Assembly (NCBI RefSeq): GCF_007896895.1
Contig: NZ_VOGW01000044.1
Span: 1 to 64,000 of the forward strand
Direction: 5' to 3'
DNA: 64,000 nt
Origin: Streptomyces misionensis
Lineage (GTDB): Bacteria > Actinomycetota > Actinomycetes > Streptomycetales > Streptomycetaceae
Shown: positions 54,852-63,690 of the stretch, in pieces
Layout: each line of letters opens with the position of its first letter
Position numbering within the stretch: the first letter of the stretch is position 1
Notes under the pieces: generated by a model
Database searches by the model: none
What the model saw: only the letters and a program-made list of their open reading frames with translations
What the model was told of the DNA's origin: nothing
Position numbers and translations under genes: made by a program

Positions 54852-55315
54852 CGAAGCTCTTCCTCTGCCTGCACGTCCTGGCCGCCGTCGTGGCCGTCGG
54901 CCCGGTCACCGTCGCCGCCAGCATGTTCCCGCCGGCCCTGCGCCGCGCCCACCAGGCACCCGGCGACCGGGACGCGCTCGGCACTCTGCGGCTGCTGCAC
55001 CGCATCTGCCGCGTGTACGCCGCCGTCGGCGCGGCCGTCCCGGTCCTCGGGTTCGCCACGGCCGGCGTGATGGGCGTCATGGGCAGCGCCTGGCTGATCG
55101 CCTCGACCGTCCTGACCGCCGCGGCCGCCGCTGTCCTGGCCCTTTTGTTGCTGCCTGCGCAGAGCGGCGAACTCGACGCCCTCCAGGACGGGACCCCGGG
55201 CCCCGTGCTCCGGGCGCCCGCCCGGCTGGCCATGCTCACCGGCCTGTTCAACCTGCTGTGGGCCACGGTCACCGTCCTGATGATCGTCCGCCCGGGGTCG
55301 ACCACGGGGGCGTGA
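54848..55315 (+). CDS. four-helix membrane protein (DUF2269-like)
   Basis: A 155-residue integral membrane protein with helices at about 3-25, 60-80, 82-105 and 128-148. The N-terminus (LFLCLHVLAAVVAVGPVTVAASMFPPALRRA) resembles DUF2269-type proteins. Function unknown. GTG 54848 overlaps the preceding stop; it ends the DJ-1 operon. Confidence 0.8.
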   Translation: MTKLFLCLHVLAAVVAVGPVTVAASMFPPALRRAHQAPGDRDALGTLRLLHRICRVYAAVGAAVPVLGFATAGVMGVMGSAWLIASTVLTAAAAAVLALLLLPAQSGELDALQDGTPGPVLRAPARLAMLTGLFNLLWATVTVLMIVRPGSTTGA

Positions 55316-55332
55316 AGGGCGGGACGGTCGGG

Positions 55333-55350
55333 GGCCGGGGCGTCCCGGCC
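55333..55350 (+). terminator. terminator of the DJ-1 operon
   Basis: GGCCGGG-GCGT-CCCGGCC, a perfect 7-bp stem 17 nt after the operon's last stop. Confidence 0.6.
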
Positions 55351-55455
55351 ACCTCGGGGCCCCCGCGGCCGGACACGGGAAGATCCTGATCGGACCGCAG
55401 CGGTGACAGCCGCGGCGGACCCGCGGAGCACACCGTGCGCGTCAGGTCCAGGGGT

Positions 55456-55483
55456 CTGTCGGTTCCGAAATCGCGACCGACAG
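55456..55483. promoter_or_regulatory. inverted repeat upstream of the SLOG-fold gene
   Basis: CTGTCGGT and ACCGACAG are perfect 8-bp arms around a 12-nt spacer, 63 bp before the SLOG-fold gene. Two regulator half-sites or a hairpin are both possible. Confidence 0.4.
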
Positions 55484-55546
55484 GCCTCTGTGCGCGCCGG
55501 CCGCCGATGACGATGATCGGCGCATGCGGAGAAGGAAAGGCCAGGA

Positions 55547-56089
55547 GTGATCGCCGTCGTCGGACATCACGATCTCACCGCGCCGACGCTGGCCCTCGTG
55601 GAGGAGGAACTGCGCCCCCGGCTGGCCGACCGCGCCCGCGCGGGCCGCGCCGGACTGGTCCGGGCCGGCAAGGGGCTGCCCGTGGCGTTCGGACGGGCTG
55701 CGCGGGCGGCCGGGCTGGCCCTGGTCACCGTGTTGCCGGCCCGCCGGGGCGTGCCCGCGTACGTCGCCGAGCCGGACCGCAAGGCGGCCGGCGAGCTGTT
55801 GCTGCTGTCGCAGATGGTGCGCCTGCTCGACTACGACCCCGCCGACCGCGCCTCCTGCATCACGGCCGACGAGGCCCTGGTGCGCTCGTGCGGCCGGCTG
55901 CTCGCGGTCTGGGACGGCTCACCGTCCAACGGCCGGGACGCGACCGCCCACTTGGTGGCCTACGCCCGCAGTCATGGCGTCGACGTCGAGGTGGTGTGGC
56001 CGCGCGGCGCCGAGCACCGCGCCGGACCGCCCGCCGAGGCGCCGGTGACCTGCGGGGTCACCGGGCGCGCGCCGCGCACGGTGTGCTGA
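55547..56089 (+). CDS. SLOG-fold putative nucleotide-binding protein
   Basis: A 180-residue protein. The first strand MIAVVGHHDLTAPTLALVEEELRP and the end LLAVWDGSPSNGRDATAHLVAYARSHGVDVEVVWP match the SLOG (LOG/DprA/SMF-like Rossmannoid) superfamily. The middle is AERLLLLSQ-like helical sequence. SLOG proteins sense or process nucleotides, and some act in conflict systems. The central glycine motif of the usual family (AGAD) is replaced here by AGKGLPVAF. No effector gene adjoins it. GTG start. Confidence 0.75.
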   Translation: MIAVVGHHDLTAPTLALVEEELRPRLADRARAGRAGLVRAGKGLPVAFGRAARAAGLALVTVLPARRGVPAYVAEPDRKAAGELLLLSQMVRLLDYDPADRASCITADEALVRSCGRLLAVWDGSPSNGRDATAHLVAYARSHGVDVEVVWPRGAEHRAGPPAEAPVTCGVTGRAPRTVC

Positions 56090-56191
56090 GGACCGGGCCG
56101 GCCGGTGGGAGCGGACGCCCTCGCGGTCGCAATTCTGCTGTTCGTTTCAGACCGATGCGTTGGCGTATGTCGGTTCTGCCGGTGGGGGCGT

Positions 56192-57058
56192 TCAGAGGGT
56201 CGGCGGTCCCGCCTCCACGCGGCGCAGCACCGGGGCCAGGCGGTCCAGGTCGGGGCCGCCCTGGAGCCGGCGCTCGTCCCACCAGGTGGCACCCGCGTCG
56301 CGCAGCGGGCCGATCACGTCCCGGGCCGTGGCGGGGTCGGTGGCCCCGCCGAGGACGAACTCGAAGGGGCGCTCCTCCCGCTCCTTCCCGCCCGCCCGCT
56401 GCTCGCGCACGAAGCCGATCAGCTCCCGCACCTGCGTCACGTCCGGGACCTGCCCGTGGCGGGCGGTCTCGAAGAGCGGCACCGCGCCGTCCCAGCGGGC
56501 CGCGCGGCGCATGGGCCCGCGGTGCGGCCAGAATCCGCCGATCCAGACCGGCGGGCGGGGCCGCTGCGCGGTGGCGGGCAGCAGTGTCATGTCCCGGGCG
56601 GTGTAGTGCCGGCCCTGGTGGTCCACCGGCTCGCCGGACCATAAGCGGGCCAGCAGTTCCAGGCCCTCGTCCAGCCGCCCGGCGAGCTCGCGCGGCCCGG
56701 CGGTGTCGCCGAAGCTCGCGTACTCGTCCTCGACCGGGCCGCCGAGGCCTGCCGCGAAGACCACCCGGCCGCCGCTGAGCCGGTCCAACGTGGCGACCTG
56801 GCGGGCCAGTTGTTGCGGACGGTACCGGGGGACCGGCGTCAGCAGCGTGCCCAGGCGGATTCGCGAGGTGGTCAGCGCGGCGGCGGTCAGCAGCATCCAG
56901 GGGTCGGCGAAGGGGCGTTTCTGGTGCCGCCGGTGCAGCACATGGTCCCACACGAACAACCCGTCCCAGCCCGCCTGTTCGGCGGTGGCGGCCAGGGTCG
57001 CGACGGCACGGGGGTCGGCGAAGTCACCGAAGTTGGGCACGTTCACGGAGAAGCGCAT
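56192..57058 (-). CDS. F420/FMN-dependent LLM oxidoreductase with a TTA codon
   Basis: A 288-residue luciferase-like monooxygenase. MRFSVNVPNFGDFADPRAV, DGLFVWDHVLHRR, IRLGTLLTPVPRYRPQQLARQVATLDRLSGGRVVFAAGLGG and PPVWIGGFWPHRGPMRRAARWDGAVPL are diagnostic. The substrate is unknown. Codon 139 (Leu of ARLWSG, bases 56642-56644) is TTA, which in Streptomyces needs the bldA tRNA and so ties translation to development. The ATG at 57058 is the family start. Confidence 0.92.
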   Translation of the reverse strand: MRFSVNVPNFGDFADPRAVATLAATAEQAGWDGLFVWDHVLHRRHQKRPFADPWMLLTAAALTTSRIRLGTLLTPVPRYRPQQLARQVATLDRLSGGRVVFAAGLGGPVEDEYASFGDTAGPRELAGRLDEGLELLARLWSGEPVDHQGRHYTARDMTLLPATAQRPRPPVWIGGFWPHRGPMRRAARWDGAVPLFETARHGQVPDVTQVRELIGFVREQRAGGKEREERPFEFVLGGATDPATARDVIGPLRDAGATWWDERRLQGGPDLDRLAPVLRRVEAGPPTL

Positions 57059-57298
57059 CCCCGCATGATGTGCGGACGGCCGGGCCCCGGCAATCGACTT
57101 CACCGGCGGCCGCCCGGGCCCCGGCGGCCGGTGATCGGACCGTCCGCGCCCGCGCTATCCTGGATGCGCGGTGCGACCTCGGTCCCCGCACGGCGGTGGG
57201 TCCCGCCGTACCCAACCGCGGCAGTGTCGCCGCCAATGGTCCCTCCTCACGACGAAGCGCGCCCCGGCATGCCCGGCGCCGGTACCGAGGAGGCCCAG

Positions 57299-57775
57299 GT
57301 GGGAGAGGTCCGGATCGAGGAGTCCGCCGACGCCGGCATCGAGGCGCCCGTGTCCGCCCGGCGGCACGCCCCGTGGCGCGGACGGCTGCCGGTCCTCGCG
57401 GCGGTGGCCGCGGGCGGTGCCCTCGGCGCGTGCGCCCGCTACGGCGCCGCCCGGCTGTGGCCGACCGAGGCCGGAGCGTTTCCCTGGACCACCCTCTGGG
57501 TCAATGTGGCCGGCTGCGCCGCCATCGGCGTCCTCATGGCGGTCCTCACCGGTCTGCGGGCGGGACACCGCCTGGTCCGGCCCTTCTTCGGCACCGGCGT
57601 GCTCGGCGGGTTCACCACCTTCTCCACCTACGTCGTGGACGTCGAGCGCCTGACCGGCGCGGGCCGGGTCACCACCGGCCTGCTGGACCTCGCCGCCACG
57701 ATGCTCGGGGCCCTCGCGGCCGTGTGGACGACGGCCCGCCTCACCCGCCGTGTCATCGCGTGGCGGGTGTCATGA
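57299..57775 (+). CDS. crcB: fluoride channel protein CrcB/FluC, first copy
   Basis: A 158-residue membrane protein of the Fluc/CrcB family that exports fluoride. Family motifs are GACARYGAARLWP, TLWVNVAGCAAIGVLMAVL, and GTGVLGGFTTFSTYVVD. The GTG at 57299 is chosen because GAGGAGG lies 5 nt upstream; earlier ATGs at 57236 and 57269 lack a ribosome binding site. A cytosolic tail of about 35 residues precedes the first helix. Two CrcB genes in tandem usually make a heterodimeric channel. I see no fluoride riboswitch upstream. Confidence 0.92.
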   Translation: MGEVRIEESADAGIEAPVSARRHAPWRGRLPVLAAVAAGGALGACARYGAARLWPTEAGAFPWTTLWVNVAGCAAIGVLMAVLTGLRAGHRLVRPFFGTGVLGGFTTFSTYVVDVERLTGAGRVTTGLLDLAATMLGALAAVWTTARLTRRVIAWRVS

Positions 57776-57926
57776 CGACACGGACCGTGCTGCGCGGCGT
57801 AGGGGTTTCGGGGCGGTCTCCCCGATCCGCACCAGCCGTCCGCTGCCCCGCGGCGAGGACCCGGTGACCGTCGACCACTGCCCGGCCGTGCGCCACAACG
57901 GCCATGAGATCAAGGAGAGTTCGTGA
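57772..57926 (+). pseudogene. decayed DUF190 gene between two crcB genes
   Basis: An ATG at 57772 overlaps the crcB stop and encodes RTVLRGVG, the DUF190 core phrase VLRGIEGFG up to the break. The next part, FGAVSPIRTSRPLPRGEDPVTVD, continues in another frame from 57807 and matches GFGASSRIHTSRLLPLGEDLPVTV. That frame runs to a TGA at 57924-57926 which overlaps the second crcB start. About 35 N-terminal and 40 C-terminal residues are lost. Intact DUF190 genes lie between crcB pairs in other actinobacteria. Confidence 0.7.
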
Positions 57927-58297
57927 ACTGGCTGCTTGTCGTCGCCGGGGCCGCCGTGGGCGCACCGCTGCGCTATCTGACCGACCGCGCCGTGCAGTCG
58001 AGGCACGACACCGTCTTCCCCTGGGGCACCTTCACCGTCAACGTCGTCGGCAGCCTCGTCCTCGGCCTGGTCACCGGGGCGGTCGTCGCCGGCGGGATGT
58101 CCTCCGACGCCCAGCTGCTGATCGGCACCGGGCTGTGCGGCGCGCTGACCACGTACTCCACCTTCTCCTACGAGACGCTGCGGCTCGCCGAGACCGGCGC
58201 ACGCTTCTTCGCCGCCGCCAACGTGGTGGCGAGCGTCGTCGCCGGGCTCGGCGCCGCCTTCACCGGCGCCGCCCTCGCCCAGGCCTTGTGGAGCTGA
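57923..58297 (+). CDS. crcB: fluoride channel protein CrcB/FluC, second copy
   Basis: A 124-residue four-helix CrcB/FluC. MNWLLVVAGAAVGAPLRYLTDRAV, FPWGTFTVNVVGSLVLGLVTG and GLCGALTTYSTFSYET carry the family Asn, Phe and Thr positions that line the fluoride path. GTG 57923 follows AAGGAG. With the first copy it probably forms the dual-topology or heterodimeric channel. Confidence 0.94.
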   Translation: MNWLLVVAGAAVGAPLRYLTDRAVQSRHDTVFPWGTFTVNVVGSLVLGLVTGAVVAGGMSSDAQLLIGTGLCGALTTYSTFSYETLRLAETGARFFAAANVVASVVAGLGAAFTGAALAQALWS

Positions 58298-58377
58298 TCC
58301 GGCCCCCCGCCCTGACGAGGTGTTTTACAGTGGCTGCCGCCAGTTCCGACGACAGGACCTGTGAGGTAACCGCGAAC

Positions 58378-60282
58378 ATGCCGACGGAGACGTTTGAGTT
58401 TCAGGTGGAGGCGCGTCAGCTGCTCCAGCTGATGATCCACTCGGTGTACTCGAACAAGGATGTCTTTCTGCGCGAGCTTGTCTCGAACGCGTCCGACGCG
58501 CTCGACAAGCTGCGCCTGGAGAAGCTGAAGGACGACTCGCTCGACGCCGACGTGTCCGACCTGCACATCGAGCTGGACATCGACAAGGACGCCCGCACCC
58601 TCACCGTGCGGGACAACGGCATCGGTATGTCGTACGACGAGGTCGGCCGGCTCATCGGCACCATCGCCAACTCCGGCACCGCCGAATTCCTCAAGGAGCT
58701 GCGCGAGTCCAAGGACGCGGCGGGCGAGGAAGGGCTCATCGGCCAGTTCGGCGTCGGGTTCTACTCCGGCTTCATGGTGGCCGACGAGGTCACCCTGGTG
58801 ACCCGGCGCGCGGGCGAGGCCCAGGGCACCCGCTGGACCTCGCGCGGCGAGGGCACGTACACCCTGACGACGGTCGAGGACGCGCCGCAGGGCACCTCGG
58901 TCACCCTCCACCTCAAGCCGGCCGACCCGGAGAACCAGCTCCACGACTACACCTCGCCCTGGAAGATCAGGGAGATCGTCAAGCGGTACTCGGACTTCAT
59001 CACCTGGCCGATCCGGATGACGCCCGAGGGCGCCGCCGCGTCCGACGAGGGCGAGCCCGAGCCCGAGACGCTCAACTCCATGAAGGCGCTGTGGGCCCGG
59101 CCGCGCGACCAGGTGTCCGACGACGAGTACCACGAGCTGTACAAGCACATCGGCCACGACTGGCGCGACCCGCTGGAGACCATCCGCCTCCAGGCGGAGG
59201 GCACCTTCGAGTACCAGGCGCTGCTCTTCCTGCCCGCGCACGCCCCGCACGACCTGTTCACCCGGGACTTCCGGCGCGGGGTGCAGCTGTACGTCAAGCG
59301 CGTGTTCATCATGGACGACTGCGAGGCGCTGCTGCCGCCGTATCTGCGCTTCGTCAAGGGCGTCGTCGACGCGGCGGACCTCTCGCTGAACGTGTCCCGC
59401 GAGATCCTCCAGCAGGACCGCCACATCGAGATGATGCGGCGCCGGCTGACCAAGAAGGTCCTGTCCACCGTCAAGGACCTGATGGGCGAGGAGTCGGACC
59501 GCTACGCCACGTTCTGGCGGGAGTTCGGCACCGTCCTCAAGGAGGGCCTGGTCACCGACGCGGAGAACCGCGACGCCCTCCTCGCCGTCTCGTCGTTCGC
59601 CAGCACGCACCACGACACCGAGCCGACCACGCTCGCCCGGTACGTGGAGCGGATGAAGGACGGCCAGGACGACATCTACTACCTGACCGGCGAGTCCCGG
59701 CAGAGCATCGAGAACTCCCCGCACATGGAGGCGTTCCGCGCGCGGGACATCGAGGTGCTGCTGCTCACCGACCCGGTGGACGAGGTGTGGGTCGACGCCG
59801 TCGGCGAGTTCGAGGGCAAGAAGCTGCGGTCCGTCGCCAAGGGCGAGATCGACCTCGACGGCGAGGACGCCGAGGCCGACGACGAGGAGCGGGAGAAGCG
59901 GAGCGAGGAGTACGCCGGGCTGCTCGGCTGGATGGGCAAGCACCTGGCGGACGACGTCAAGGAGGTGCGCCTGTCCTCCCGGCTCACCGTCTCGCCGGCC
60001 TGTGTCGTCTCCGACACGGGCGACCTCACCCCGGCCCTGGAGAACATGTACCGGGCCATGGGCCAGGAAGTGCCCACCGCCAAGCGCATCCTGGAGCTGA
60101 ACCCCGGCCACGCGCTGGTGAAGGGCCTCAACCAGGCGTACGCCGAGCGCGGCGAGGCCGCCGACGTGGCCGAGACCGCCGAGCTGCTGCACGGCCTGGC
60201 GGTCCTCGCCGAGGGCGGCCAGCCGAAGGAGCCGGCCCGCTTCGTCAAGCTGATGGCGCAGCGACTGGAACGGGCGCTGTAA
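58378..60282 (+). CDS. htpG: molecular chaperone HtpG (Hsp90)
   Basis: A 634-residue bacterial Hsp90. The GHKL ATPase domain shows [24 protein letters not shown] and [13 protein letters not shown]. The middle domain has [16 protein letters not shown] and [21 protein letters not shown]. The C-terminal dimerisation domain ends normally. The start [18 protein letters not shown] is canonical. No heat-shock operator (CIRCE or HAIR) is visible upstream. Confidence 0.98.
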
Positions 60283-60294
60283 CCCCCGGGCCCG

Positions 60295-60331
60295 CCGGGC
60301 GACGCGACCGGTCCGACGGCGCGTCGCCCGG
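60295..60331. terminator. htpG terminator
   Basis: A perfect 12-bp stem (CCGGGCGACGCG with its complement) with a 13-nt loop, starting 13 nt after the htpG stop. Confidence 0.8.
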
Positions 60332-60372
60332 GGCGCGCCTCACCCGGTCCCCGACCGCGGCACCGAACCGTG

Positions 60373-60409
60373 CCCAGTCGTCGTGATCCGCGGACATGGC
60401 ACGACTGGG
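60373..60409. promoter_or_regulatory. inverted repeat upstream of the metal-transport operon
   Basis: CCCAGTCGT (60373-60381) and ACGACTGGG (60401-60409) are perfect 9-bp arms with a 19-nt spacer. It is about 63 bp before the GTG at 60473, either an operator pair or a stable hairpin. Confidence 0.5.
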
Positions 60410-60460
60410 TCACGTACCGCGAACCTACTCCTCCAGGTGTGCCTATTCGGGGTGTATGTC

Positions 60461-60466
60461 TAGCGT
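60461..60466 (+). promoter_or_regulatory. -10 hexamer for a leaderless transcript
   Basis: TAGCGT lies 6 nt before GTG 60473, the same hexamer as before sdhC. No clear -35 is seen at 17-18 bp. Confidence 0.4.
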
Positions 60467-60472
60467 GGGGGT

Positions 60473-61774
60473 GTGGATCGCTTGGTGTATCTCGCCCAGT
60501 TGCTCCGACGGCCGGTGGTCGGCGGTGACGGCGAGGTGGTGGGAAAACTCGTCGACGTCATCGTGCGGCTCCGCGGGCATGACTATCCGCTGGTCACCGG
60601 ACTGGTCGTACGCGTGGGCGGCCGCGAGGTCTTCCTGCCCGCCGAGCAGGTCACCGACCTGGACCGGGACAAGATCACGTTGGCGAGCCCCCGGGTGGAC
60701 CTACGGCGCTTCGAGCGGCGCGAGGGCGAGGTGCTGCTGCGGGCGGATGTGCTGGGCCACCGGGTGATCGATGTCGCCGATGTCGAACTGGTGAGGGCCT
60801 ACGACATCGAGCTGGAGCAGCGGCTGGACCAGTGGGTGCTGACCTGCCTGGACACCCGGAGGCCCCCGCGTCTGAGGAGACTGCTCGGGGGCCGGACGGC
60901 CCGGCCGGACTGGCGGGACTGGAAGTGCTTCGAGCCTTTGATCGGTCATGCCCGTTCCGCGCGGGCCCGCGGGCCGTTCGCCCGCCTCGGAAGACTGAGG
61001 CCGGCGGACCTCGCCGATCTGCTGGAGGACGCCAATCGCACCGAGTCGCACGAGATCCTGCAGACCGTTCACGCGGATCCCGAGCTGGAAGCCGACGTCT
61101 TCGAGGAACTGGAACCGGACTCGCAGACCCGCCTGCTGGGTGAACGCAGCGACGCCGAGATCGCCCAGGTGCTCGCCCGTATGCGGGCCGACGACGCCGC
61201 GGACGCCCTCAACGACCTGCCGCAGAGCCGCCGACAACCCGTTCTGGACGCGCTCCCGTCCGGGCAGCGCACCAAGGTGCTGACGCTGATGGGTTTCAAC
61301 CCCTCCAGCGCGGGCGGGCTGATGGCGCTCGACGTACTCGCCATGGCGGGCACCAGCACCGTCGCCGAAGCACTGCGGGCGGCGGGGGCGGCGCGCGCCC
61401 TGCAGCCCCAGGCACTGACCAGCGTGTACCTGATCGGGGAGGAACGGCGGCTGCTGGGCGTGGCACCCCTCGTGGAGTTGTTGCAGGCCGATCCGGCGGC
61501 GCGACTGGAGGAGGTCGCCGACCGCGATCCGGTACGGGCCGGGCCGGACACCGACGTCGAGGACGTCGCCCTGCTCATGACCGACTACAACCTGCTCACC
61601 GTCCCGGTGGTCGACGACGAGGAGCGCCTCCTGGGCGTCATCACGGTCGACGACGTCCTCGACGCGGTCATCCCGGAGGACTGGCGCCGACGCGAGCCGG
61701 CCCCCCATCCCGCCCACCACCCGGGAGAGCCCGCACTCGAGTCCTCCCCGCACGACATGCCGCCCGGACCATGA
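60473..61774 (+). CDS. PRC-barrel / MgtE-N / CBS-domain regulatory protein
   Basis: A 433-residue soluble protein. An N-terminal PRC-barrel-like domain (LAQLLRRPVVGGDGEVVGKLVDVIV, repeated as LLRADVLGHRVIDVADVELV) leads to an MgtE N-terminal superhelix (LADLLEDANRTESHEILQTVHADPELEADVFEELEPDSQTRLLGERSDAEIAQVL, DDAADALNDLP) and two CBS motifs (LTSVYLIGEERRLLGVAPL; LTVPVVDDEERLLGVITVDDVLDAVIPED). The MgtE channel part is missing. It is coupled by ATGA to the transporter downstream, so it probably senses Mg2+ or nucleotides and gates that transporter; inference. Confidence 0.88.
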   Translation: MDRLVYLAQLLRRPVVGGDGEVVGKLVDVIVRLRGHDYPLVTGLVVRVGGREVFLPAEQVTDLDRDKITLASPRVDLRRFERREGEVLLRADVLGHRVIDVADVELVRAYDIELEQRLDQWVLTCLDTRRPPRLRRLLGGRTARPDWRDWKCFEPLIGHARSARARGPFARLGRLRPADLADLLEDANRTESHEILQTVHADPELEADVFEELEPDSQTRLLGERSDAEIAQVLARMRADDAADALNDLPQSRRQPVLDALPSGQRTKVLTLMGFNPSSAGGLMALDVLAMAGTSTVAEALRAAGAARALQPQALTSVYLIGEERRLLGVAPLVELLQADPAARLEEVADRDPVRAGPDTDVEDVALLMTDYNLLTVPVVDDEERLLGVITVDDVLDAVIPEDWRRREPAPHPAHHPGEPALESSPHDMPPGP

Positions 61775-63663
61775 ACGCGGACGACCGGCCCACGGGCGGA
61801 GCGGGTCGCCCGGGGCCCTCGGAGCGGCCCGCCGGCCACGAGCCCGCGGCCCGGCCCGCCCGCTCGGAACCTCCGGCCCGCCCCGGGCCGGAGCGTCCCG
61901 AGCCGCCCGGCCACGCCGACCGCTCCGCCGAACCGGCCAAGCCTCGCCCGCCGGAGCACGAACGGCTTCCGGCGAAGCAGCAACCGCCGGAAGGGCCCCC
62001 AAAGCACCCGGCCACCGGGTCCGTGAGGAAGCCGGCCACGCCACCGGTCCGTCCCACGAGGCGCAGCGCCGTGCGCGACGAGGCGCACATCGGGGAGATC
62101 CAGGGCGCCTTCGGCCGTGTTCCCCGTGAACGCGCGGGGGAGCGCCCCGGCCTCAAGGCCCGACTGCTGACCCTGCTGGCCATCGTCGGTCCCGGCATCA
62201 TCGTGATGGTCGGCGACAACGACGCCGGCGGCGTGGCCACGTACGCTCAGGCGGGCCAGAACTACGGTTACTCGCTCCTATGGGTCCTGCTCCTGCTCAT
62301 CCCGGTTCTGATCGTCAACCAGGAGATGGTCGTACGGCTGGGCGCGGTCACCGGTGTCGGGCACGCACGTCTGATCACCGAGCGGTTCGGGCGGTTCTGG
62401 GGGTGGTTCAGCGTCGGCGACCTCTTTCTGCTCAACTTCCTCACCATCGTCACCGAGTTCATCGGCGTCTCCCTGGCCGCGGAACACCTCGGCGCCTCGC
62501 CGTACGTCGTCGTCCCGGTGGCCGCCGTCCTGCTGATCGCCGTGACCGCCAGCGGCTCCTTCCGCCGCTGGGAGCGGGCGATGTTCGCCTTCATCGGGGC
62601 CAGCCTGCTGCTGATCCCGCTGACCTTCATGTCCCAGCCGCGCTGGGGCCGCGCGGCTCACGACTTCGTGGTGCCCGGTATCCAGGGGGGCGTCAGCGGC
62701 GAGGCGGTCCTGCTGATCATCGCGATCGTCGGTACGACGGTCGCTCCGTGGCAGCTGTTCTTCCAGCAGTCCAACGTCATCGACAAGCGCATCACCCCGC
62801 GCTTCATCGGGTACGAGCGTGCCGACACGGTGCTCGGCTCCCTCGTGGTCGTCGCGGGCGCCGCCGCATTGGTCATGATCGCCGACTTCGCGACCCGGGA
62901 CACCGCCGCGCAAGGCCACTTCACCGACGCCGGCGGAGTCGCCGACGCCCTGGCCCGCCATGACACCGTCCTCGGCGTACTGTTCGCCGTCATCCTGCTC
63001 GACGCCAGCATCATCGGAGCGGCGGCCGTCACCCTGGCGACCAGCTATGCCTTCGGCGACGTCTTCCACCTGCGCCACTCCCTGCACCGCAGCTTCGGCG
63101 AGGCCAAGCCGTTCTACGCCTCCTACAGTCTGTTGGTCCTGGTCGCGGCCGCCGTCGTGCTGCTGCCGGGCGCGCCGCTCGGCCTCATCACCGAGGCCGT
63201 GCAGGCGCTGGCCGGACTGCTGTTGCCCTCGGCGAGCGTGTTCCTGCTCCTGCTGTGCAACGACACCGAAGTGCTCGGACCCTGGGTCAATCCGCGCTGG
63301 CTGAACATCCTCGCCACCGTCATCATCGCCGTGTTGCTGATGCTCTCCGGCACGCTCATGGCCACCACGCTCTTCCCCGGAGTCAACGTCACCCGGCTCA
63401 CCATCTGGCTGGCCGCCGCCCTGGTGACGGGCCTGATCGTGGCCGCCGCCGCGGTGTACGCGGCCCGGCGCCGCGCGCCCGCACGGCCGGTTCCCCTGAT
63501 GTCACAGGCCGACAAGCTCGCCTGGCGTATGCCGCCCCTGGCCCTTCTCCAGCCGGTGCGCTGGTCCGCCGGCACCCGACTCGGCATGCTGGCGCTGCGC
63601 GGCTACCTGATCCTCAGCGCCCTGCTGCTGCTCGTGAAAGCAGTCCAGCTCGGCGGAGCCTGA
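61771..63663 (+). CDS. Nramp-related metal transporter, probably Mg2+ (NRMT-like)
   Basis: A 630-residue membrane transporter of the Nramp/SLC11 superfamily. About 115 N-terminal residues are Pro/Arg-rich and disordered. The first helix shows GPGIIVMVGDNDAGGVATYAQAG. The canonical Nramp metal site is DPGN, and here it reads DNDAG, as in the Mg-transporting NRMT branch. Another key helix reads IVGTTVAPWQLFFQQSNV, with Ala-Pro-Trp-Gln in place of the Met of Mn/Fe transporters. Eleven to twelve helices are visible. ATG overlaps the preceding stop. The partner's MgtE-N domain supports Mg2+. Confidence 0.85.
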   Translation: MNADDRPTGGAGRPGPSERPAGHEPAARPARSEPPARPGPERPEPPGHADRSAEPAKPRPPEHERLPAKQQPPEGPPKHPATGSVRKPATPPVRPTRRSAVRDEAHIGEIQGAFGRVPRERAGERPGLKARLLTLLAIVGPGIIVMVGDNDAGGVATYAQAGQNYGYSLLWVLLLLIPVLIVNQEMVVRLGAVTGVGHARLITERFGRFWGWFSVGDLFLLNFLTIVTEFIGVSLAAEHLGASPYVVVPVAAVLLIAVTASGSFRRWERAMFAFIGASLLLIPLTFMSQPRWGRAAHDFVVPGIQGGVSGEAVLLIIAIVGTTVAPWQLFFQQSNVIDKRITPRFIGYERADTVLGSLVVVAGAAALVMIADFATRDTAAQGHFTDAGGVADALARHDTVLGVLFAVILLDASIIGAAAVTLATSYAFGDVFHLRHSLHRSFGEAKPFYASYSLLVLVAAAVVLLPGAPLGLITEAVQALAGLLLPSASVFLLLLCNDTEVLGPWVNPRWLNILATVIIAVLLMLSGTLMATTLFPGVNVTRLTIWLAAALVTGLIVAAAAVYAARRRAPARPVPLMSQADKLAWRMPPLALLQPVRWSAGTRLGMLALRGYLILSALLLLVKAVQLGGA

Positions 63664-63690
63664 CCGCGCGCTACCCGGTCGGCAACACCG

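Noticed and set aside
57100-57298. fluoride (crcB) riboswitch before the first crcB gene
   Set aside because: I looked for the conserved GGCGATG and CTGATG elements and the pseudoknot strands and did not find them here or between the two crcB genes.
58298-58377. HAIR or CIRCE operator upstream of htpG
   Set aside because: No CTTGAGT-N7-ACTCAAG or TTAGCACTC-type repeat is present.
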